A DNA stretch of 64,000 nucleotides from Hippasteria phrygiana (GCA_037893225.1 JAZGUH010000533.1:1612001-1676000); one strand, 5' to 3'. Shown: positions 47,265-58,823, counted from the stretch's first letter. Notes: generated by a model from the sequence alone, not told the origin. Numbers and translations are program-made.

Positions 47265-48108
47265 GTTGGTGTTTCATTGTGCCTATAACTATATAAAGCC
47301 ACTTTCGCATTGGACTAACTATTGTCAAAAGTTACCGTCCAAGATTGTTAACATTCCACTGTGGTTATTCTTCCGTGCATCCCCACTTGGATTACACGGC
47401 TTGCAGAAAGTCTTTGGCCAAGTAGTGGTCAAACACGGAAAGCACATGATCAAAATGCATGTTTTACATTACAGTGGCTGTCCGTACTGGACTTTTCAGC
47501 GATGTAAAACTGCCACGTAACTCTTCCGCTACACAGTTGGCCTGTAAAAGTTCCTTCTGTGGAGGGATGAACAGACAACCGACGATCGACACTTGACAAT
47601 TTGGAAAGTTTACTGGCTGTCCGCACTAGAATTAATTTGGAAAAGTTGACAACAGTCTCCATACGTTTTACCAAAAAGTCCAATGCGGACATATGTACAT
47701 GTACATGTAGCTTAAAGTTACTTCTACATGTATGTATTGCATGGTAATGTTTTTTTTAATGTTCTCTAACCCTAACCCTGCACAGTGCACATTTGCTGGC
47801 AGAGCCACTTTGCTGGACTCTGCACACAAGTCATGTGACAAAGTATGCAATCTGATGCGTCTGGCAGGGTTCTAGCCAAAATGCCCTGGAGGGTTATTAG
47901 GGTTAATGACATTTAACAATTGTTTTCTGCCATGATAGTTGACACATGGAACCTGAAGGTGCTGTTCATCCCCAATGCATCATCTGCTCAAACTTGTAGA
48001 GACATGGCGTCTTGTAGACATTAAATTTTTGTTTAGTGCTGTTCTGAATTTGCTGAGGTTAAAGGGACATTTTGTTCCCATTTTGATTCTATGCGTGTTG
48101 GTGTTTGA

Positions 48109-48310
48109 GTATAAATACCGGCAATCGTGGACTAGGGACAAAAGGGTTAGGGCGTTGACAAAGGTTCCACGATTGACCGAACGTCCACGATTAAAAATCG
48201 TGTACAAAACATATGGGAGGCCTTTGAAAAAATTAAAGTACAAACAAAAGAGGGACAATAATATGTCCACGATTGAAGATGTTTACACACTTGGGTGTGT
48301 GTGTGTGGGG
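48109..48310. repeat. Keyword repeat copy, keyword GTCCACGATTG
   Basis: Starts AAATACCGGCAATCGTGGAC and carries the keyword as CAATCGTGGAC (48122), TTCCACGATTG (48165), GTCCACGATT (48183), AATCGTG (48196) and GTCCACGATTG (48265) within the common scaffold GTGTACAAAACATATGGGAG. Ends in TG repeats and a G-run (48307-48327). Most similar to the copy at 58.99 kb. Confidence 0.8.
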
Positions 48311-48429
48311 GGGGGGGGGGGGGGGGGCTTCACGTAATGAGGCTATCTGAGCTCTCAGTGACACACAGGGATGTTACGGCGGTCCGTGTTTGGTGGAATG
48401 AATGCATTGAATTTCACGTTGATGCCGTT

Positions 48430-48720
48430 GGCTGAACCAACCTGGCCTTGCGGTTCCCTAAACACTTTAACATGCCCGTGCACTCCACCTGTGACATGAT
48501 CGTCCTGACGACGACTCTAACTAATGCCCAACGCCCTTACTTAGAACAATGGATTATTTTCAATTTGGGAATGCGCTCCCCCGACGGCATCAACGTGGAA
48601 TTTAACGCGTTCATTCCACTGAAGAGTGCCCCGCTATAACATCCCCGAGGAAGGTGCTCATCACCGAAAGATCGGATAACTTCATTACATCAGCACCATT
48701 TCTTTACTTTTCATCTTCCT
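48430..48720 (+). pseudogene. Penelope-like element 3' fragment (GIY-YIG endonuclease end)
   Basis: The peptide at 48448-48639 contains KHFNMPVHS, YLEQWII and SPDGINVEF, the His, Glu and P.GIN landmarks at the C-terminal part of the GIY-YIG domain of Penelope-like retroelements. It is followed after the stop by CCCCGAGGAAGGTGCTCATC and ACCGAAAGATCGG, like the conserved 3' end of such elements. The reverse transcriptase is absent; a 5'-truncated relic. Confidence 0.65.
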
Positions 48721-48954
48721 ACTTTAATGCATAGTGCTATGCAGCATTCCATGTTTTATGCTTATGGCACTACCAACATCAGAAAGGCATGTGAAAACAC
48801 ATTATATGACGTTAAGATCCTCTAGTTTTAAACTCGAATACATATAACTTTAGCAGCACTGACTCATTCAGTGAATCCTTTCACTCAGAGAATGCTTAAA
48901 GCCCCCAGCCCAAATGTGCAGTAACTATTTATCGACGAGGTCCTTCGCTATGTG

Positions 48955-48984
48955 TACATGTACATGTACATGTACATGTACTGA
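48955..48984. repeat. (GTACAT)n microsatellite
   Basis: About five GTACAT units. The same TACATGTA word is scattered across the window (26.3, 47.7, 49.8, 54.9, 55.2, 55.46 and 59.15 kb). Confidence 0.9.
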
Positions 48985-50401
48985 TGACACTGCTCCTGGC
49001 TTAAGTTTAAACACTGATGTTAAACCCATTTTTTTCCCTTAAAAACGGATGTTTCGTCTTGCGAGTTGGCCGGAAAATGGGCACTGCAACCGTGTGACCA
49101 CTTTTTCAGAACGGAATCAGACCAGGTCATTCAGACACAACAAACCTGCTCACGACAAACCCTCATGCCCCTCGGAAATCTCAAAAATCTCAATTGATCA
49201 ATAATCTCCATGCATACAATTAGAAGCCTACGATGTATAACAAACATTAGCTATGGTACATGTACTTGCTAGTGCTGTCCTTCAAACCCAAATTTTCGGT
49301 TATAAATCCAGTTTTGTTTCTACTATCTGGTTTGGAATTTTAAAACCGAATATCCGAAACCCCCACCCCCCCCCCCCCCCCCTCCCCCACAAAAAGGCGG
49401 ACTTATGTTTTCACAATATCCCGCTTGGGAAAAAAGTTGTTCATTTTGAAATTCTGAGTAATTCATTCCGGAAAAAAATGTTGTGGATGTGCGCCTTGTG
49501 TGTCAGGCTGCCTTCAACAGTCTCCATTTTTATGCATGTCATGGGGCTTGGAGGACTTCACATACATTTTGTACATACACTGTACATGATTAGGATTACA
49601 TGTACAATATGAGTCTTTTTATTGATGTTTGTGGCTATCATAGATTATTGTGAGCTGCACTTGTTTTTTTAAACGTAATATTTCAACAATTTATTTCAAT
49701 GAATGTAATATTCTGAGGATGTACACATACTTCAACCCAATTAATCTGACTATTACAGTTATGTGATAAATGCTAAGGCCAAAAAAAATGTACATGTACA
49801 TATTTTAGGATGCTTTTTGAGACATGCCTGATGAATTTTATGTGATACGAACATTGCCAACTGGAAAAATCAAATTTACATATTAAAAAGTAATCAGCTT
49901 CCTTCTTATTTCTTTAACACTCTAAACTTGTATTGTAAAACAAAACTCTTGTGAATAATCGACCTTTTTATTCAGACCAAAGAATGAACATACTAAAATA
50001 CCATATCACCATATCACAGACTGCACGCACAGAGTCACTGTGACGCGGTATGATAAAGTACTCCATGCGGCCTGAACAACAACACGCTGGTGTTCCCAGC
50101 CGATCCGAATAGCACTTTAGCAGCCCCATGCATGCTGCGGGGAATACCGTAACACGTTGGCAACATGTGGAATTATCCACACAGCCGTTTATCGCACACT
50201 CAACTTTTTTGTCCACTTCTTGTCGCAATTTGTCGAAAGTTTTGATTGAAACAGATCCTGATTTTGACTATCCTTGTTGGTCCGATTTTTTTTTGGTTAT
50301 CAGAGGGATTTTATGAACAAATTTTGTTGAGTGGGCTAGGAAGTTCCAGAATCTTTTTGCAATTTCCATGCAAGCATGGAAATTGCCAAACATGGCCTTC
50401 A

Positions 50402-50439
50402 GAACCGAACCGAATCGAACCGAACCGAACCGAACCGAA
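50402..50439. repeat. Short (CCGAA)n microsatellite
   Basis: Seven or eight pentamer units, one interrupted. The same unit forms a longer array at 56475-56646. ORFs with NRTEP runs are artefacts. Confidence 0.9.
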
Positions 50440-50879
50440 ATTGTCGGTTCGGAAGTTCGGCAAGCTTTACGTGCACATATTGTCAGTTTTGTTAGCGCTT
50501 GGAATGCATGCGATGATAGGACAAAATTAGTGCAAACGGGTGGCACGAATGATTGAATTTACGTGATAAGGCCCTTCAATTTTTAAACATTTTTTATCGA
50601 CTTTTATATATTGTTATGATAACTTAGACTTGTTTCAAGTCTGGAATTGTAGTGTGAAGACTGATCGAATGGTTAATTAGGAAAACAGTGTGACAAGTGA
50701 AATAGAAAAGTAATGAATTCGTATCGGATCTCATATGCTGCTGCTCAACAATTGAGCCATCGGATCTCATAAAATCAAATTACTATACATCCCTTAATTG
50801 AAATTAATGAACCCATTGACTCATCCAATTAAGTTCATGCAGTTAATACATTTCTTGAAAATGTTACATTTAAACAATT

Positions 50880-51310
50880 CAAACTTTAAAGTCCTGCATG
50901 AAGTTGAATTCTCATGGAATCCCACATGCTGTTGAACAAAAATGCAACGAATCACAGTCGATTTCCCATTAAAATTAATGTAACCCATTTAATGCATCCC
51001 TTAAAGTCTAGTTAATACATGTACATTCCTTGAAAAACACTTCCCCGTTGAAAACCTAGTCATCCTGTTGAATTCTTACGGGATCCCAAATACTCCAGTT
51101 GAAGAAGGGTGTGACCCATTAAATCCTATAAGGTCCCATTCAGTCCAGTTAATACACTCTTCAGGTTATAATGAATTTCCCATTGAAATAAAGGGATCCC
51201 GTTCAGTCCCATTGACACCCGTAAGCACCAGTTGGGTCCCATTAAAGTTTTCAATGGGACACAATGGGATTCAACTGGAATTTTCTCCTGGGTATTTCGC
51301 AATCCCGGGT
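50880..51310. repeat. Degenerate CCCATT/GGGATTCAACTGG word cluster
   Basis: Repeated short words such as CCCATTAAA, TCCAGTTAA, CCCATTGA and ends GGGATTCAACTGGAATTTTC. Looks like an interspersed element with internal short repeats; boundaries are unclear. Confidence 0.45.
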
Positions 51311-52735
51311 GACGTTTAACATATGTACCTGCAAAGTTTCGTCACGATTGGACCTTGTCTTTTGTGCGTAAAAAACCCCTGCATATATTATGATGTCATC
51401 ATGACGTTACACATTTTTCACATCTATGTAAGAATGTATGAGCTAACAAACCTATTTCAACAAGAATTTGGAATTCAATCGGATGTACAGTTCTCAAGAT
51501 ATAGGACCCTAAAGTGTGCACCTTTAGGATGACGTCACATGACCATGATGATGTCATCACGACGGTAATTGTGAAAGCAAACATTTGTGATGTGGTCTTG
51601 GCCTGTGTCAAGATTGGATCAATGACAATGGAAAATTTGGAGAGTACAATGAAATTTGAAACATTTAAAAATTCATTGTAAAGTCAGCTGATGACGTCAT
51701 CATGACGTCACTTTTGAATTTGCATGCTATTGACAATATCTGCCTATCACCAATTTTCGTGACGATCGGACCTACCCTATACAAATTTCAAAAAATGTAT
51801 TTTTGAAAACGTCATCATGACGTCACATTTTTTTAATTTATATGTAAGCATACATGATCTAACAAACCTATTGCAAAAATAATTTCAAAATTAGCATGTT
51901 CTGTTGTCGAGATATGGCCTAAGGACTCACATATTTAAAAATTGCTATCAAATCGTATGATGACGTCATCATGACGTCACATCAATTTTTGTCTACAACA
52001 CAAGCCGGTGTACCACTAAACAAATTTTTAGCTCAATCGGACCTGCGGTTCTCTAGATATAGGCCCTTCAAAAACGCACCTTTAAGATGACATCACGTGA
52101 CATGTGATGACTTCATCATGACGACAGAGAAATATGCATGAGTTCGGTACAGGGTCTCAGTCTATGCAAACTTTCATTCAGATACTGTAGAAGTCTGTTT
52201 ATGGCAAAAGTGACGTCCGAAATTAAACATGTGCATTGTCTATGGCAATTTGAAACATTAAAAAATTCATAGAAAATAAGCCGATGACGACATCATGACG
52301 TCACTTTGGATTTTGCATGCTGATGACAATATCTGCCTAACCCTTATAAATGTGTTTCAAAAAGAACATTTTTGATGACGTCATCATGACGTCACACATT
52401 TTTCACATTTATATGTAAGTATGTGTGATCTAATAAACCTATTACAAACAGAATTTCAAAATTAGCATGTTCTGTTGTCGAAATATGGCCTAAGGGTTTA
52501 AAAATTGAAAAATTGCTAGAAATTCATTTGATCATTTGATGCAAACTTTCATTAAAGATAGAAGTCTGTTTAGAGGGAAAAGTAAGGAGTGGAAGGAAAC
52601 ACGTGCATTGTCTATGGCATTTTTGATAGAAGAAGAAGAAACAAAATCAAAACAAAAACGAAGGCTTTACCGAAAGATCGGAAAAGCCAAAAATCACTTA
52701 AAATGTGAAAATTTGTTAGCCCGCTTTACATAGAA
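51311..52735. repeat. Diverged relative of the 1-18 kb CRE module array
   Basis: Same order of modules with many substitutions: TTTCGTGACGATCGGACC, GATGACGTCATCATGACGTC, GAGATATGGCC, CACCTTTAAGATGAC, then GTGCATTGTCTATGGCA and GAAGAAGAAGAAAC. These parallel CATGACGATCGGACC, the CRE pair, AGATATATGGC, CCCCTTTAAGATGAC, GTACAAATGCTATGGGCA and the A-rich tract of the array. It lies in AAAS intron 1 and likely preserves an older or separately evolving copy. Confidence 0.8.
52663..52688. repeat. Diverged hairpin at the position equivalent to 11.4 kb and 17.65 kb
   Basis: GGCTTTACCGA, loop AAGA, TCGGAAAAGCC: 11 bp arms with one mismatch. It follows an A-rich ACAAAAACGAA leader, as do the array hairpins, so the hairpin is retained in the module although the sequence has changed. 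Confidence 0.75.
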
Positions 52736-52917
52736 CAGCCCTGTGTGTTTTCACATACATGTAGTGCGACATAATACTTTTTGTAGAGCGGGTCACATTT
52801 ATCTGTTCACTGTGTGTTTTTATTGTAATTTGTGTGTACATTTTAGAGGGCTCCCTTTTATAGTGTACAAAAATGATCTACTTGGTAATGGTTGTTTTGT
52901 TTTTGTGTGATTTGTAG

Positions 52918-53104
52918 GACCTTATTTTCCCCAGAATTAACCTTGCTGTTGAGACTTTGTCCTCCTTAGCATTGGATGAAGATGCTCGGTCTGCTTTCTT
53001 ACCTTGTGACGCAAAAGTGTCAATATGGAAAAAAACATGGTATGCATGTCAGGAGCATGGATCTGTTGGTATGCTGGATGAACTGGCTAAAAGCAGTGCA
53101 GAAG
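52918..53104 (+). CDS. AAAS: AAAS (aladin) exon 2
   Basis: Acceptor TTTGTAG then 62 codons plus one base, donor GTAAGG (phase 1). The peptide contains DARSAFLPCDAKVSIWKKTW and GSVGMLDELAKSSAE, matching recalled aladin words RTAFIHHREQVWKRC and GVLNEIANSEEE in order and spacing. This is the N-terminal region preceding the WD40 propeller. Aladin is a nuclear-pore protein held at the pore by NDC1 in animals. Confidence 0.85.
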
Positions 53105-55644
53105 GTAAGGCAAAAAGCGCAGTAAAGCAATTTGGAATTTTAGCTCTGTTATTCATAAACGTCATCCCGAGCCAATCTTAGTTGCTGTGTTCATTTGCAC
53201 CCAAAGAAAAAACTGTACTATGAATTATCAAAGAAAATTGCATTTGTTGACCAAATAAAAAGAAATTTGCTTCACCCTGGAATACTTTCAGAGAGCAAGG
53301 CAAGACTAAATTTAAGCTACATGTACAGGCAATTCAAGCTACATAGAATTCATGCTCTGGAGAAGATTCCTATTTTTCTAATGAATACATATTTTTTTTA
53401 TTGTCACAATTCTGTAGATATTAAGGGATTATGATTTCACAGCATTGATAGTTGTCTGCTCCAGTAAATAGGATGTTTTATGGGTTAATTCCTGCCCAAG
53501 CATGCATATGAAGTCTTTACTGAGTTACTTAGGAAGGCACTGATGAGCACACAGTGCCAAATTCCATGTCGGGAAGGAAAAAAATATATATCCTTTTACA
53601 ATTGTCAAGTTCTTTAAATTGTGTAAAAACAAAGGCTGTACACTGTAAAAAAAAAGTTGGGCAAAGTTTGACCAACTTCTTGCCCTAAATTGGTGCAAAT
53701 ATCAACTTCCCAACTTCTGGTCAGAAACTTCCCAACTGTCTTTAGCAAGCCGTTTTGACCAGAAGTTGGGCAAAAAAGCTTTACCAAATGGTTGGTTCAC
53801 CAGGTTTCACCAATAGAGTTGGTCATGCAAATTGTGCATTTTATTGGTTATTTTATTTTGAACAATAGATGGTCACTTGATTTTCCATATTTTATTGGTC
53901 AAAGCTTTTGCCCCACAAATGGGGGTCGTTTTTTTCTGAACAATTTTATGATATGTCTCTTTGTTTTTATATTGATGTTCAATCAACTCAAAGTCTGGGA
54001 GGACGTTTTCCGATGTGGTGGTTTCTCAAGTAGGCTTTCAGCCTAAATAGAAGTATTACAATGTATGTCGCAAAATTTGAAAAATTAGTTATACCGGGTA
54101 GTTGGATTTGTCTCATCCTAAGCTTTAATTTGGTGTAGGGTTGACCCCTGTTACATTTTGTGTTCTCGAGATACATGTATCTTGACATTTGTATACTCCT
54201 AATTTCCAATTTAACGGAAACTTGTGCGTTTAGAGATATAGGCCTTTAAACACAAAAATTGTAAAGAAATAAGATAGTTCTATTAAAGTAATTTTTATCA
54301 AAATTTATTTTTTCATCTTTATTCATCAATATCAATGTTTCTGAAAATAAATCATGAAAATGTAGATGTAATTAATAGAAGCCAACAAACCAAAAACCAA
54401 AAAATCACTTAAGTGAAGTTTTTTTGGCCTGCTTCACATAGAACAGCTCCGTGTGTGTTTTCACATAGTGCGACATACATGTAACACCCCTTTTGCTTTT
54501 TGTCACATATGCATACACACTACATGTAGGTGCATGTGTTTACTTCTTATCAAGGATTAACCAATCACAGCCTTTTTTGGTTGGCATGGTGAGGGTCTGA
54601 ATGTGGTTCCACAGAGAAAAATGCCCAAGTAACCCACCTCTTCTGATGGGCGGTGCACCCGTTAGGCCACTACCCACCCAACTGAAAATACTGTATCCAT
54701 CTACATTAGGTACAAAATTGAGGTTGGTATCTTTTTTCATTCATGGTTTTGTGATTTTTGAAAGTGTTTACATACTAGTTTCTCCCAAAGTATGCCTTTT
54801 TTTTTACAAAAGCCTGTAACTCGGGAAGGGAAAAAACGATACCAACCTGACTTTCAGACCAAATGTAGATTGGATATACATGTACATGTACATTGTAGTA
54901 CTTTAATTTTATGGGTACTGGCCTATTGGGTGAATTGGTCCATCAAAAGAGAGGGGTTATCATTTCGGTATTTCTGGTGACCCAAATTCAGACGCTAGCC
55001 ACGTCTCCAAAAAAGGAGGGGGCTGGTTAGTCCTTGATAAGAAGCAAACACATGCACCTGATGTTTATTCATATGAAATATAAAGTCATTCTCACCATCT
55101 CTGTGGGCACCATGATGAGGGGGCCAAATATGGAAAAAAGTTACTTTTGTCATTTGAAATAGGTGTTTGGGGGGCCAAATAAAAGAAAGGTTACATGTAC
55201 ATGTATGTATAAATTAGAACAGATTTTTCTCTTGTTGCCCTGTCCCGACGTAATGTACATTTTGTATGAAGCACTGTACATTGTATACTCAGTGCTTTCC
55301 GAGAGCCTGTGCAGCAGCTGGTAACACGTAATGAATGAAGATGGGAAAACAAAATATCCATCTTTTCCAAAAATGATATGCTTCTATGCAGAATCTTGCA
55401 GATTGGATGCCATTTATCCTGTCTAACACCTTTTGGTAAAAATCGCAATGCATTTTGGAGATACATGTACATGTATGGGCCTCCAAAAATGCAAAAACAT
55501 TACCGGTGCAATTATGGAAAAATTCCTTCAGATTTTAGGAAATTCACTTTATAAGATTGTAGGGCAAGGATAGGATCATATCCCCACAGATGTAAAGCTA
55601 ACTGAAGCAGCACAGTTTAATGTGTGCTGTATGATTTCTTTCAG
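53105..55644 (+). other. AAAS intron 2 (2.54 kb)
   Basis: Contains a MITE-like block near 53638-53830 and a copy of a short AACAGC(C/T)C..TGTGTGTTTTCACAT block at about 54425-54475 that also occurs at about 52730-52760. An ORF at 53195-53434 is Lys-rich, without splice borders that fit AAAS, and was not called. The remainder shows nothing. Confidence 0.6.
53638..53830. mobile_element. Possible MITE, CACTGTAAAAAA end
   Basis: CACTGTAAAAAAAAAGTTGG is followed by several inverted GTTGGGCAAA / CCCAACTT words. This is the style of short nonautonomous elements with CACTGTAAAAA ends. The right end was not located. Confidence 0.4.
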
Positions 55645-55736
55645 CCCCTTGGTTGGTATCAACAAGTGCTTGTATTTGTCTAGCCGGCCTCAGATGGGCC
55701 AACTCACTTCATGGATCTTTTTATCCTCATCTGGCA
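55645..55736 (+). CDS. AAAS: AAAS (aladin) exon 3
   Basis: Acceptor TTTCTTTCAG, 92 bases, donor GTAAGT. The first two bases complete the split codon from exon 2, then 30 codons give LRWANSLHGSFYPHLA, matching recalled CRWASSLHGSLFPHLS of vertebrate aladin almost residue for residue. Ends in phase 0. Confidence 0.92.
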
Positions 55737-55805
55737 GTAAGTATAACATCAGCCTTTTATTCATCAAAAGAGAAAGGAAACAGACTAGGTAAATTTAATA
55801 AACTC

Positions 55806-56131
55806 TCAAAGTGAACAAAGAAAGCTGGCAGGAGTGAGATTTGAACCTGCAATCTCTGGAATACCGTATTGGTGCTCCAGCAACTGTGCTATCTTGCTTT
55901 ATGTTGGCTGTCTCCCAAACTGTCAGTATTTTTTATTCGGGGCGCTAGTCAGAAGTCATAAACCCATAATGCCGTGTAGCCAGGGATCGTGCCCAATTTT
56001 ACAATACAACCTAAGAAGTGACATTGTGGGACCTCATTCAAATAAGGATATGACTTTTTAACTTATAAATTTGAAACCAGAGGTCGCAGGCTCAAATCCT
56101 ATTCCTGCCAGTTTTCTTTGTTCACTTCAAA
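55806..56131. mobile_element. Inverted-repeat element with tRNA-like ends, in AAAS intron 3
   Basis: Arms 55806-55860 and 56078-56131 are inverted copies (GTGAACAAAGAAA.CTGGCAGGA, then the B-box region). On the minus strand the left arm has B box GGTTCAAAT (55839-55848) and, 30 bp upstream, an A box TAGCACAGTTGC (55880-55891), as in tRNA-derived SINE heads. The right arm has only the B-box part GGCTCAAATCC. It may be two oppositely oriented tRNA-SINE tails or a foldback derivative. It starts 70 bp after exon 3. Confidence 0.65.
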
Positions 56132-56474
56132 AATGTATACAAATTTACTCTGCCAGTTTCCCTTGTGTTTTGTTTGACATATTATACAGGGTGGATTAAA
56201 AAAAAAAAAACCGATCAATAAATCAGCATTCCTGATGTTGTTTTCTGGGATGTTGTTTTCCATTGTTCCATTATTATCTATCTTGCGCCCTGCGGGTTTG
56301 GCAACAAGCCAATCAACTTGTTATGACTGCGGTGGGGAGGGCCGGGGAATTCCCGGAAGGACATTGTATGTGTATGTACATGTACTATCGATCGGTGCGA
56401 TCGCGATTTGAGAGATTTTTGTTTTAATGCATACTTCCGAACCCGAACCAAACCGATGTTCGAAGAAAAAAATC

Positions 56475-56646
56475 TGAACCGAATACGAACCGAACCGAAC
56501 CGAACCGAACCGAACCGAACCGAACCGAACCGAACCGAACCGAACCGAACCGAACCGAACCGAACCGAACCGAACCGAACCGAACCGAACCGAACCGAAC
56601 CGAACCGAACCGAACCGAACCGAACCGAACCGAACCGAACCGAACC
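56475..56646. repeat. (CCGAA)n microsatellite, about 33 units
   Basis: Nearly perfect pentamer repeat of about 170 bp. ORFs on both strands (RFGSV / NRTEP repeats) follow from the 15 bp codon period and are not genes. Confidence 0.95.
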
Positions 56647-57865
56647 TGGAGGATCAGTTGTAGCACTAGCAAGCACCTACATGTATGAAAATGATTTGAA
56701 CGTTTTTAAACATTATTAATTTTATGTGATTCACTTTTTAATGACACTAAAGTTACTGATGATTTCTTTTAAAACATGAAATCCACCGACTACAAGTTCA
56801 TGCGGTGAATTTTCTATGAATTTCACTGATGCGGGATAGGAAGCTAATCTTGACCTCTATTTCTCAACATCGTCATCTAAATTTGCCGTATATTTTTTAC
56901 AAATAAAAATGACGATGTCTCCTTCAAATTTGGTTGTACGATGTGAAAATTACAATGATGAATGATACGCCAGCACACATACAGTGAGGCTTTGTCGAGA
57001 AGGTTGAGTCGAGGCAAGCTGGACGTTTTAACCCGTCAGCCGTGCCCGTGTATAAAAACAGCCAGATCGTGTTAACAGTAACACGTCCTCCGACGCGAAC
57101 TGGTTAAAGTGATAATAAATCGAAGATATTCACGGAGCTACTAGGAACTGAACTAGTACTTGGCCTATATGAATTTTCCACACATGCATGATGAAGACTG
57201 GATGTAGTCAACTGAATTTACCAGTATTTACCCTTCAACATTGCGGGATCCATGCTGGATCAGATCCTGATGGCACTTGCAATGCACATTCTGCCTGGAA
57301 ACCTCTATCAGGCAAGCCTGCATCCAGCATGCTCACTAGTACTGCACAACCTCTGTCCATCTGAATCAGTCGTGGCATGTTTACAACAACAAAATGTCGG
57401 TTTTCTGAATGACAAAGGTCTGCTTCTCACAGAGTATAAAAGCAGAATGACAGATAACTAAATATTCCTCAACTAGGTGCAATACATTTTCCAGAATTGT
57501 ATACGCACACTGCAATGTTTTCGAACTTTGTATTTTAGTTTCAGCAATTCCAGAACTAATACAAATATTGAGGCATAGAATTTGGACACTGACTCGGCTC
57601 CATTCCAGATCCCTGTGTTAAAGGACTGGGAAGCTACCAATATGTACAAATGCCTTTCAGTATTGTAGTTTTTTTCTTCAGTTTTGGGGATTTGAGATAC
57701 AAATCTGCAAAACTGTTGGAGTACATGCAAATGAAGCTCTTCTATGTGTAATTCCTCTCCCCCCCCCCCCCCCAAAAAAAAGGGGAGTAGTTTACTTTTT
57801 ACACCTCAAGTGCTCTGATCTACATCTGAAAGTTGATTTAATCAAAAAGTTTCTTTTACAAACAG

Positions 57866-58011
57866 CTACCAAGTGATGACATGGTTTCAATCTTTAGTCC
57901 AACATGCAACTGGGGGGAGTCTGCAATACGAGCAGTAGCTTGGCATTCACAAACCAACAAGTGTGCAGTAGCATGGAAGGATGATGTAGTTAGATTGTTC
58001 ACATCCAACAG
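57866..58011 (+). CDS. AAAS: AAAS (aladin) exon 4, first WD40 repeat
   Basis: Acceptor TTTTACAAACAG, 146 bases, donor GTATGT. Phase 0 in and phase 2 out, consistent with exon 3. The peptide LPSDDMVSIFSP, then IRAVAWHSQTNKCAVAWKDD and VVRLFTSN, matches recalled aladin [26 protein letters not shown], the start of the WD40 propeller. About 183 residues of a roughly 550-residue protein are now covered. Exon 5 was not found in the remaining 6 kb, so the gene runs off the window. Confidence 0.92.
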
Positions 58012-58117
58012 GTATGTCTTATACTGGTCAATCAGAGAATTCATCATTGCATTAAATTTGTGCATCACCATCAACAAAGATATATTTAATGTCATGAAAA
58101 CTTCAAATGATGTATTT

Positions 58118-58760
58118 GTGGAGAGATATACCGTACCCTGTGGAGACATGAAAACAATAGAGACAAAGGGACTGAATAGGTCTCCACTAGGCAAATCTAT
58201 GGGTTAGGTTGTCTCTACAAGGAAATTTGTGTACAAAGTCTATGGGGGTTTGCTTAAGTACAGGGACAAAGGGGAGAACAATGCCATGTCTCCACAGGAA
58301 TGCAAAAACGCGAATGTGTGTGTGTGGAGAGATATACAGTACCCTGTGGAGACATGAAAACAATAGACAAAGGGACTGAATAGGTCTCCACTAGGCAATT
58401 CTATGGGTTAGGTTCAGTCCTCGAACGTAGAGTCTTTTGTTGAAATCGGTCCTCGAACGTAAGGATACGTGCTTAGTCTGTGGGGGTTGGTTATATTAAA
58501 GGAACAATAGGAAACACAAAGCATTGTCCTCGGACATATTGGGGAAGTACGACGTAGTGTGTGTGTGTGTGTGTATGTGGACTCGTTTTTGCATTCAATA
58601 GGGGACTTTTAACAATAGAGGGCAATAGGGTCCCCGGTTGAGAAAGGTCCCCATTTGAAAATCGTGTACAAAACCAGTGAGGGTCCTTGCCTAAAAGTAT
58701 GAACAATAGGTCCCTGATGGAAGGTGTTTCACACACTTGTGTGTGTACGTAAAGTACAAT
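58118..58760. repeat. Three keyword repeat copies in a row
   Basis: Copy 1 (58118-58330) uses the keyword TGTGGAGACA / GTCTCCAC, five times in both orientations. Copy 2 (about 58323-58575) begins with the same keyword, then switches to GTCCTCGAACGTA (twice) and GTCCTCGGAC, so it looks recombinant. Copy 3 (about 58600-58760) uses GGTCCCC words. All keep GTGTACAAA and end in TG repeats. Confidence 0.75.
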
Positions 58761-58784
58761 GTACTGCCTTAATAAGGGGCCCCA

Positions 58785-58791
58785 ATTATTA

Positions 58792-58822
<31 letters not shown>
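58785..58822. repeat. (TTA)n microsatellite
   Basis: About ten TTA/ATT units. Confidence 0.9.

Positions 58823-58823
<1 letters not shown>

Larger units (their letters stand above)
47265..52917 (+). other. AAAS intron 1 (5.65 kb)
   Basis: Flanked by phase-0 exons. It holds a keyword repeat, a G-run, a Penelope-like fragment, TACATG microsatellites, a (CCGAA)n array and a diverged block of the CRE module family. Stretches 47265-48108, 48985-50400 and 50440-50880 show no supported gene. Confidence 0.7.
55737..57865 (+). other. AAAS intron 3 (2.13 kb)
   Basis: Holds the tRNA-like inverted element, a mariner-like terminus candidate (TACAGGGTGGATTAAAAA at about 56187), the long (CCGAA)n array, a C-run (57757-57772) and otherwise unique sequence. 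No further exon. Confidence 0.7.

Noticed and set aside
49968..50228. Cys-rich 86-codon minus ORF in AAAS intron 1
   Set aside because: Looks somewhat protein-like, but no known domain, no splice borders and no conserved motif that I can name; left out for lack of support.
53195..53434. Lys-rich ORF just after AAAS exon 2 as an additional exon
   Set aside because: Exon 2 joins exon 3 in the correct phase and the resulting protein matches aladin without an insert.
56278..56719. ORFs of 82-132 codons with RFGSV or NRTEP repeats
   Set aside because: Translations of the (CCGAA)n microsatellite.
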